From JABMOV01 sp964344305 (GTDB lineage Bacteria; Fidelibacterota; Marinisomatia; Marinisomatales; JABMOV01), in NCBI GenBank assembly GCA_964344305.1, contig CAYFMT010000034.1:1-12246 (forward strand): a stretch of 12,246 bases of DNA, read 5' to 3'. The position numbers and the translations under genes were made by a program. Below the pieces are notes generated by a model. That model saw only the letters and a list, made by a program, of their open reading frames with translations. It did not search any database and was not told where the DNA came from. The stretch's first letter is position 1, and each line of letters starts with the position of its first letter. Below are positions 1-5,161 of this stretch, one piece after another.

Positions 1-48
1 TAGTAAAATGTATTTTGTCATTAGTTTTCTCCTTAATTCATTTTGGCT

Positions 49-73
49 TTCTAACAGTAAATGGACGTTAAAT
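49..73 (-). other. Possible attI recombination site upstream of intI
   Basis: Two inverted integrase-box-like heptamers lie about 130-155 bases upstream of the integrase start. On the - strand, reading away from intI, they are ATTTAAC (67-73) and GTTAGAA (49-55), separated by 11 bases. The integron core consensus is GTTRRRY; GTTAGAA matches 6 of 7 positions, and the other box read on the + strand (GTTAAAT) matches 7 of 7. In ordinary integrons attI lies just upstream of intI and cassettes extend away from it, here leftwards out of the window. The boxes are short, so chance is a real alternative. Confidence 0.25.
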
Positions 74-87
74 GTGACGTGTATTTT

Positions 88-102
88 TTGGGGTCTCCCC
101 AA
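88..102. repeat. Short perfect hairpin in the intI upstream region
   Basis: TTGGGG and CCCCAA (88-93, 97-102) form a perfect 6-bp stem with a TCT loop. The run of T (84-89) lies before the stem on the + strand, so it does not have the order of an intrinsic terminator on either strand. It sits between the candidate attI and the AT-rich stretch (about 121-165) that probably carries the intI promoter, and it might affect intI expression. No clear -35/-10 pair could be assigned. Confidence 0.4.
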
Positions 103-203
103 TGGACCTGATTTTGGTCAACCATATTAATAAATATATTAATATTAATGTATAACATATAAATTCTCCCGCGAATTACTTAAATATAAAGAAAGTTGTC
201 TAT

Positions 204-1181
204 ATGAATAAAGCACGATTTAACCAATCCACCATTGCCACCAAATTGCGAGCTGTAATACAAACCAAACACTACTCAAAACGGACAGAAAAAACCTATC
301 TGTCCTGGGTCCATCGGTATCTCAAATTCCTTGATTACCGTGATCGCACCCATACAAATCAGGAAAATATCGGATACTATCTCACCTACCTCGCCACCAA
401 AGAAAAAGTATCTGCCTCCACTCAAAACCAGGCCTTGAGTGCAATTCTCTTCCTCTATAAAGAAGTTCTCAATCTACCAATCAATACCGAAATCTCCATG
501 ATCCGCGCATCGCGGTCCGAGCATATCCCTGTTGTCTTCTCAAAACCGGAAGTATCCAAAGTACTGAACAACCTTACAGGACGCCCATGGCTCATGGCGT
601 CCCTTCTCTATGGTGCCGGTCTCCGTGTTACAGAATGCATTCGCCTCCGCATCAAGGATATCGATTTCAATCAGAATCAGATTATCGTTCGCGATGGCAA
701 AGGTTTCAAGGATCGTGTTACGCTGCTCCCCAGGGATGTCCGGGATGCGTTGCGCAAACAGATGACGTATGTAAAAACCGTCCATCTGCAGGATACCAAA
801 GATGGATATGGTTCTGTATCCATGCCTTATGCCCTTGCCAGAAAATACCCCGGATCCGAACATCAGTACATCTGGCAATGGGTATTCCCTGCGGATAAAA
901 TCTCAGTGGATACCAGCACCGGTGTCATGCAGCGTCATCATGTATCGGAGCAGGTCATCCAGCGGGCAGTGAAACGAGCCATAAAGCAGGCAGGGATACT
1001 GAAAGGCGGTAGCTGTCATACGCTCCGTCATAGCTTCGCCACGCATCTTCTGGAAAATGGATACGATATCCGTACCGTGCAGGATCTTCTTGGACACAAA
1101 GACGTGCGCACCACCATGATCTATACACACGTCATGAATAAAGGCCCTCTTGGTGTCATCAGCCCCCTGGATGTGGATTGA
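204..1181 (+). CDS. intI: Integron integrase (IntI-type tyrosine recombinase)
   Basis: Site-specific recombinase expected to insert and excise gene cassettes by attI x attC recombination. The 325 residues match the usual IntI length. An N-terminal SAM-like core-binding domain (about 10-95, with YSKRTEKTYLSWVHRYLKF) precedes the catalytic domain. The tyrosine-recombinase residues are visible: R141 (GAGLRVTE), a Lys in the GKGFKDR strand (about 166-170), H272 and R275 (CHTLRH), H298 (LLGHKD) and nucleophile Y307 (TMIYTHV). What separates it from XerC/XerD is the extra IntI segment at about 208-240 (ALARKYPGSEHQYIWQWVFPA), together with the C-terminal GVISPLD. The ORF is intact. The start has only a weak purine-rich stretch (AAAGAAAG, about 188-195) upstream. 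No attC-like array follows it; the 3' side runs straight into the hairpin repeats from 1192. Family assignment is firm; activity and the presence of cassettes are unknown. Confidence 0.93.
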   Translation: MNKARFNQSTIATKLRAVIQTKHYSKRTEKTYLSWVHRYLKFLDYRDRTHTNQENIGYYLTYLATKEKVSASTQNQALSAILFLYKEVLNLPINTEISMIRASRSEHIPVVFSKPEVSKVLNNLTGRPWLMASLLYGAGLRVTECIRLRIKDIDFNQNQIIVRDGKGFKDRVTLLPRDVRDALRKQMTYVKTVHLQDTKDGYGSVSMPYALARKYPGSEHQYIWQWVFPADKISVDTSTGVMQRHHVSEQVIQRAVKRAIKQAGILKGGSCHTLRHSFATHLLENGYDIRTVQDLLGHKDVRTTMIYTHVMNKGPLGVISPLDVD

Positions 1182-1191
1182 CTTCCTAATT

Positions 1192-1226
1192 TGTCATTGC
1201 GAGAAACGTAGTGCCGAAGCAATCTC
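1192..1226 (+). repeat. Hairpin repeat A (TGTCATTGCGA...GAAGCAATCTC family)
   Basis: A 35-base unit starting 10 bases after the intI stop. Its outer blocks TGTCATTGCGAG and CGAAGCAATCTC are shared with the units at 1280, 1533 and 1892. The inner pentamers ATTGC and GCAAT are complementary, so the unit can fold as a hairpin with a variable core. It may act as a structured 3' end for the intI transcript, though no T-run follows. Confidence 0.85.
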
Positions 1227-1236
1227 ATCCTATCCT

Positions 1237-1267
1237 TGTAATTGCGAGTCCCATAAGGACGAATCTC
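1237..1267 (+). repeat. Hairpin repeat A' (degenerate copy)
   Basis: Starts TGTAATTGCGAG and ends GACGAATCTC, so it is recognisable as the same family and orientation as repeat A. The right inner pentamer GCAAT is damaged (CGAAT context), so the 5-bp pairing is lost. It looks like a decayed copy. Confidence 0.6.
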
Positions 1268-1279
1268 TCATCTTCTCTG

Positions 1280-1359
1280 TGTCATTGCGAGAAACGCAGT
1301 GACGAAGCAATCTCATAACCAGTAGAGATCACGTCGTCCCTTTGGTCCTCGTGATGACA
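1280..1359. repeat. Head-to-head repeat pair B-B' (REPIN-like)
   Basis: Forward arm 1280-1314 (ATTGC/GCAAT class), a 10-base linker 1315-1324 (ATAACCAGTA), then an inverted arm 1325-1359 beginning GAGATCAC and ending CGTGATGACA. Read on the opposite strand, the inverted arm starts TGTCATCACGAGG and ends GTGATCTC. Its inner pair is therefore ATCAC/GTGAT, changed on both sides relative to the forward class yet still complementary. The layout (two hairpin arms inverted around a short linker) recalls REPIN structures. It matches the pair at 1892-1998 in layout and linker length. Confidence 0.85.
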
Positions 1360-1483
1360 GGTAAAGTTTATGTGATATACCAAATATCTAAATACCAGTA
1401 AAAACTCATTCTGAGAATATCCCCAAATTTGATATTAATGCCCGTATTGACAAATCAATACTATGCAACACTAATCATCAGAA

Positions 1484-1523
1484 TGTTATTGCGAGGAGTC
1501 GTAAACGATGACGCGGCAATCTC
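1484..1523 (+). repeat. Hairpin repeat C
   Basis: Starts TGTTATTGCGAGG and ends GCGGCAATCTC, 40 bases, same orientation as A and B. The inner ATTGC/GCAAT pairing is kept. The core contains a further inverted pair, GTCGT...ACGAT-like. The 124 bases between B' and C (1360-1483) hold nothing I recognise. Confidence 0.8.
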
Positions 1524-1532
1524 AATTTATCT

Positions 1533-1570
1533 TGTCATTGCGATCCCGATTTATCGGGAGAAGCAATCTC
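1533..1570 (+). repeat. Hairpin repeat D, immediately upstream of the GIY-YIG gene
   Basis: Starts TGTCATTGCGA and ends GAAGCAATCTC, with a perfect 14-base palindromic core CCCGATTTATCGGG (1545-1558), so the whole 38-base unit can form a long hairpin. It is followed by ATTTACCAGTA, close to the linker of pair B-B' (ATAACCAGTA). Where an inverted arm would be expected, the GIY-YIG coding region begins instead (ATG at 1589). Confidence 0.85.
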
Positions 1571-1588
1571 ATTTACCAGTAATAAAAT

Positions 1589-1879
1589 ATGCGCGAATAC
1601 TATGTTTATATCATGACCAATAAAATTAACACTGTACTGTACACAGGAGTTACCAACAACCTCATGCGCCGTGTGTACGAACACAGGAATGGGATCGATG
1701 GCCGATTCACATCAAAATATAAATGTCGAAAACTGGTGTACTTCCAGTCTACGCCTTACATAATAGATGCTATCGAGGCTGAAAAGAGAATCAAGGCTGG
1801 ATCTAGAAGAAAGAAAATCGACTTGATAGAGTCCATGAACCCTGATTGGAGAGACTTATCTGAAGATTGGGATTGGTAG
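1589..1879 (+). CDS. Small GIY-YIG endonuclease-like protein
   Basis: A 96-residue single-domain protein of the UPF0213 / UvrC-N-terminal-like GIY-YIG group, within the family's usual 80-100 residues. Visible features are YVYIMTNK (residues 5-12, the GIY strand), LYTGVTNN (17-24, the YIG strand), R27/R28 and YEHR (31-34), a conserved basic segment (KAGSRRKKIDLIESMNPDW) and an acidic residue in the EAEKRIK helix, the place of the catalytic Glu. These fit a metal-dependent nuclease; no DNA-recognition domain is attached. No Shine-Dalgarno is seen, but the ATG is 8 codons before the first core strand. The gene is tightly enclosed by repeats of one family (D ends 18 bases before the start, E begins 12 bases after the stop), suggesting it may be involved in their movement or maintenance. 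That is inference; the cellular role of these proteins is largely unknown. Confidence 0.88.
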   Translation: MREYYVYIMTNKINTVLYTGVTNNLMRRVYEHRNGIDGRFTSKYKCRKLVYFQSTPYIIDAIEAEKRIKAGSRRKKIDLIESMNPDWRDLSEDWDW

Positions 1880-1891
1880 ATTACACTTCAT

Positions 1892-1998
1892 TGTCATTGT
1901 GAGCATACGAAGCAATCTCACAACCTTAAGAGATCACTTCACTACCATTTACGTTCTGGTAAACCAGACCTACGATGGTCGAGTCGTTCGTGATGACA
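1892..1998. repeat. Head-to-head repeat pair E-E' with extended core
   Basis: Forward arm 1892-1919 (TGTCATTGTGAG...GAAGCAATCTC; inner pair ATTGT/GCAAT, closing with a G-T wobble), a 10-base linker 1920-1929 (ACAACCTTAA), then an inverted arm 1930-1998 starting GAGATCACTTC and ending TCGTGATGACA (inner pair ATCAC/GTGAT). The inverted arm is about twice as long as B' because its core carries nested palindromes: ACCAT/ATGGT (1944-1948, 1975-1979) around TCTGGT-AA-ACCAGA (1955-1968). Confidence 0.82.
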
Positions 1999-2046
1999 AA
2001 TTAAGGGTGTTTATTCGACCCGATTTCATTCAGCAACTCTACTGTT

Positions 2047-2092
2047 TGTCTTTGTAAGTCCCGTACACATAGTGTCAGGATGAAGCAATCTC
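2047..2092 (+). repeat. Hairpin repeat F (degenerate copy)
   Basis: Starts TGTCTTTGTAAG and ends TGAAGCAATCTC, about 46 bases. The right block is intact and the left block decayed. It lies 67 bases before the OPT transporter start, so it may fall in that gene's 5' leader or promoter region. Confidence 0.55.
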
Positions 2093-2149
2093 CCACCAAA
2101 ACCTATTTTCTTAACCACCAAACATTTTTACCTTTCGTGTTAATAAACT

Positions 2150-2154
2150 GAGGA
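2150..2154 (+). promoter_or_regulatory. Ribosome binding site for the OPT transporter
   Basis: GAGGA, 5 bases before the ATG at 2160. It is the clearest Shine-Dalgarno in the window and supports this start. Confidence 0.6.
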
Positions 2155-2159
2155 AATCC

Positions 2160-4100
2160 ATGTCCAATAGAGCGTTACCCGAAATCACCCTGAAAGCCCT
2201 CGTTCTGGGCGTTGTTCTATCCGTCATCCTTGCCGGCGCCAATGCCTACCTTGGCCTCTTCGCCGGAATGACCGTATCCGCCTCCATCCCTGCTGCCGTT
2301 ATCAGCATGGGTGTACTACGACTCTTTCGTACAACCAATATCCTTGAGAATAACATCGTCCAGACTGCAGCCTCTGCAGGCGAATCCCTGGCAGCCGGTG
2401 TGATTTTCACCATCCCTGCACTTATCCTCATGAACTACTGGGGCGGATTCGGGTTTGAGCAATACTGGACTATCACAGGGATCGCTGCCACAGGTGGACT
2501 CATTGGTGTCCTGTTCACCATCCCTCTCCGTCGGGCTTTGATCATCGAGGAAGAACTTCAATTCCCTGAAGGTATTGCCACGGCAGAGGTACTGAAATCC
2601 GGACAATCAGGTGCAACAGGCATAAAATACCTCGTTCATGCCAGCATCACCGGCGCTATCCTGAAAATTGGATCCGAGGCCATGAACCTCTGGAGTGGAA
2701 TCCTCAGTGGTGCCTCAAGACTTGGCAATACATTCGCCAGCTTTCAACTGAACCTTTCCCCGGCACTCATTTCCGTCGGGTATATCGTTGGACTCAACAT
2801 CGCTGTCCTCGTTTTTGCTGGTGGGGTCATAGGTCGCTGGATCGCCCTTCCAATCCTTGCACCATCCTATATCGATCAACTCCCACCTGAAGCCATGGCC
2901 AGTGCCGGTGATTCCGTCAACTGGATCCACAATAATGTCATTAAATATATTGGGGTTGGATCCATGATCGTCGGTGGGCTCTGGGCATTGATCAACCTTC
3001 GCAGCTCCCTCGTAAAAGGTATTCGCTCCGGAATTGAAGTGTATAAGAAGATTCAGGCTGAAGGCACGAAAAATATTGAACGTAAAGACATGGATGTTCC
3101 CATCAAATGGGTTGGCATTGCCCTTATTTTCAGCGTGATCCCCATTTTCGCCATTTACCTCACTGTCGTGAAGGGCGTGGTTCTCTCTGCCATCATGGCC
3201 GTTATCATGCTCATAGCAGGATTCATCTTCGCAGCAGTGGCTTCCTACATGGCTGGTCTTGTGGGATCATCAAATAACCCCATCAGTGGTGTTACCATTG
3301 CAACGGTACTTTCCTCTTCCATCCTCCTTTTCATTCTGCATAAAGGTGGCGCGGATGTTGGACCTGCAGCAGCCATTTTCATTGGCGCTGTGGTGTGCTG
3401 TGCTGCTGCAATCGGTGGCGACAACCTTCAGGATTTAAAAACCGGACATATTGTTGGTGCCACGCCATACAAACAGCAGATCATGCAGGCTGTTGGTGTG
3501 GTTTCCGCTGCATTTGTGATGATGCCCGTTCTCTGGATGCTCCATCAGCGTTACGGAATTGGTACCGATACACATTTAGCCGCAGACATGCAGGGGAACG
3601 TCCTTGAAGCACCACAGGCCAGCCTCATGGCTAATATCGCCAACGGTGTGTTCAACCAGGACCTCCCATGGGGATTGATCGGTATCGGAGCCTTTATCGC
3701 CGTTCTCATTATCATCGTGGATAAAATGCTTGAATACCGTGGCTCTGCGTTTCGTACTCCCATCCTGGCAGTGGCAGTAGGTCTTTACCTGCCATTCCAC
3801 CTTGCTACCCCTATTTTCATAGGTGGACTGGTGAATTATTTCACGTCCGGAAAAGTAGTGACACACGGAGAGGAAGACATCAACCAGAATGGATTACTGT
3901 TTGCATCTGGACTCATTACCGGTGAAGCACTCATTGGCATTCTCCTGGCGGTTCCACTCATGCTCAACGAACTGTATAACTGGGGAATTCCAAGCGAATT
4001 CACTGTATTTGAAGTAGCACCGTTTGGCGCATGGCCAGGAGTACTCCTTCTCCTTGGCGTCTGTTATTGGCTCTATTCCATCGCCAAGAAGAATGCATGA
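2160..4100 (+). CDS. OPT family oligopeptide transporter
   Basis: Inner-membrane secondary transporter of the OPT superfamily (bacterial 'putative oligopeptide transporter' branch), thought to import small peptides with cations; some OPT members carry metal chelates instead, so the substrate is not certain. The 646 residues fit the family, with a dozen or more hydrophobic segments along the chain. Family signatures: NAYLGLFAGMTVSASIPAAV (about 28-47), NNIVQTAASAGESLAAG (64-80), FPEGIATAEVLKSG (135-148), SNNPISGVTIAT (about 370-381) and GGDNLQDLKTGHIVGATPYK (about 419-438). The start is fixed by a Shine-Dalgarno at 2150 and by the N-terminal match. The stop overlaps the start of adenosine deaminase as ATGA (4097-4100), so the two are very likely co-transcribed and translationally coupled, suggesting joint salvage of organic nitrogen. 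Confidence 0.95.
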   Translation: MSNRALPEITLKALVLGVVLSVILAGANAYLGLFAGMTVSASIPAAVISMGVLRLFRTTNILENNIVQTAASAGESLAAGVIFTIPALILMNYWGGFGFEQYWTITGIAATGGLIGVLFTIPLRRALIIEEELQFPEGIATAEVLKSGQSGATGIKYLVHASITGAILKIGSEAMNLWSGILSGASRLGNTFASFQLNLSPALISVGYIVGLNIAVLVFAGGVIGRWIALPILAPSYIDQLPPEAMASAGDSVNWIHNNVIKYIGVGSMIVGGLWALINLRSSLVKGIRSGIEVYKKIQAEGTKNIERKDMDVPIKWVGIALIFSVIPIFAIYLTVVKGVVLSAIMAVIMLIAGFIFAAVASYMAGLVGSSNNPISGVTIATVLSSSILLFILHKGGADVGPAAAIFIGAVVCCAAAIGGDNLQDLKTGHIVGATPYKQQIMQAVGVVSAAFVMMPVLWMLHQRYGIGTDTHLAADMQGNVLEAPQASLMANIANGVFNQDLPWGLIGIGAFIAVLIIIVDKMLEYRGSAFRTPILAVAVGLYLPFHLATPIFIGGLVNYFTSGKVVTHGEEDINQNGLLFASGLITGEALIGILLAVPLMLNELYNWGIPSEFTVFEVAPFGAWPGVLLLLGVCYWLYSIAKKNA

Positions 4101-5161
4101 CCATTAAACAAAACATCTTAAAAAGACTTCCGAAAGTGGAACTGCACTGCCATCTCGATGGCAGTGTACGTCCACAAACCATGATTGACCTGGCAGAATC
4201 ACAAAACGTTGATCTGCCTTCCATGGATGTGGATACACTCACAAACATCCTCCAAATTGGCAAGAATCGTGGAACACTAAACGATTATCTTGAGCGGTTT
4301 CCCATTATCCTCAGTGTGCTACAGGACCCGGATTCACTTGAGCGCGTTTCCTATGAGCTTATTGAAGATATCGCAAAGGAAAATACACGGTACATCGAGG
4401 TAAGGTATTCCCCTATCCTGCACACGGAAAAAGGAATGACCATTGATGAATCTGTTGATGCCGTGAAAGCTGGATTAAAACGTGGAGAGCAGGATTTCAA
4501 TGTAAAGTCGGGAATAATTGTCTGCGGTATTAGAAATATCCCCCCGGATGCATCCCTGAAGCTTGCGGACCTCACCGTGCGATACAAAGGGAAAGGCGTC
4601 GTTGGGTTTGATCTGGCCGGTGCTGAGGAAAACTTCCCTGCCAAGGATCATCGTGAATCATTCTACATGATCCTCAATCATAATATCAATGCCACTATCC
4701 ATGCAGGAGAAGCTTTTGGACCATCATCCATCCATCAGGCGCTGCATTATTGTGGTGCCCATCGAATCGGACACGGGACAAGGTTAAAGGAAGATCTCGA
4801 CCTGATGAGATATATTAACAATCATCGGATCCCGCTGGAAATCTGCCTCACATCAAACTTTCACACACATTCTGTTCGATCCTTGAAATACCACCCCATA
4901 AAGTATTATGCGGATGAAGGGTTGAGGGTGACATTGAATACGGATAATCGGACCATCTCCAACACCACTCTAACACAGGAATACGCGCTGGCCCATGAAC
5001 TCTATGGGTTTACACTTCACGACTTGAGAAAATTCATTATAACAGCCATGAAAAGCGCTTTTCTCCCCCATAATGTCCGGAAGGAAATGACAAAATCCAT
5101 TGCGGAGGAACTGGAACAGGAATTCGGACTCTTACCAGAGTTTATTGAGCAGAAGAATTAG
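4097..5161 (+). CDS. add: Adenosine deaminase
   Basis: Cytoplasmic zinc hydrolase converting adenosine (and deoxyadenosine) to inosine and ammonia; purine salvage or catabolism. The product is 354 residues, close to E. coli Add. Metal and catalytic motifs of the amidohydrolase fold are all present: H17 and H19 (ELHCHLDGS), H202 and E205 (IHAGEAFGP), H226 (AHRIGHGTRL), SNFHTHSV (253-260) and D283 (LNTDNRT). The last motif reads TDN where E. coli and animal enzymes have TDD; I recall TDN in many bacterial members, so the protein is probably active, with adenosine the likely but not proven substrate. The ATG at 4097 is chosen over an upstream in-frame ATG at 4031 because the family N-terminus (LPKVELHCHLDG) needs no more and the upstream part lies inside the OPT gene. 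The stop (TAG, 5159-5161) overlaps the stop of the opposing gene. Confidence 0.93.
   Translation: MTIKQNILKRLPKVELHCHLDGSVRPQTMIDLAESQNVDLPSMDVDTLTNILQIGKNRGTLNDYLERFPIILSVLQDPDSLERVSYELIEDIAKENTRYIEVRYSPILHTEKGMTIDESVDAVKAGLKRGEQDFNVKSGIIVCGIRNIPPDASLKLADLTVRYKGKGVVGFDLAGAEENFPAKDHRESFYMILNHNINATIHAGEAFGPSSIHQALHYCGAHRIGHGTRLKEDLDLMRYINNHRIPLEICLTSNFHTHSVRSLKYHPIKYYADEGLRVTLNTDNRTISNTTLTQEYALAHELYGFTLHDLRKFIITAMKSAFLPHNVRKEMTKSIAEELEQEFGLLPEFIEQKN

Noticed and set aside
84..102. Intrinsic terminator
   Set aside because: The T-run precedes the stem on the + strand and becomes A-rich downstream on the - strand, the wrong order for a terminator.
1182..1588. attC sites or cassettes downstream of intI
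   Set aside because: No GTTRRRY/RYYYAAC box pairs with attC spacing; the palindromes belong to the TGTCATTGCGA repeat family.
1429..1623. A 64-residue + strand protein ahead of the GIY-YIG gene
   Set aside because: It is a translation of repeats C and D and overlaps the GIY-YIG start; no coding character.
1589..1879. Classical homing endonuclease
   Set aside because: No intron or intein context and no DNA-binding extension; the length and KAGSRRKK segment match the small single-domain group.
1192..2092. CRISPR array
   Set aside because: Repeat units vary in length and sequence, are found in both orientations, are irregularly spaced, and no cas gene is present.
4031..4096. Earlier ATG for adenosine deaminase
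   Set aside because: It lies inside the OPT coding region and adds residues not found in the family; the ATGA overlap at 4097 is a typical operon junction.
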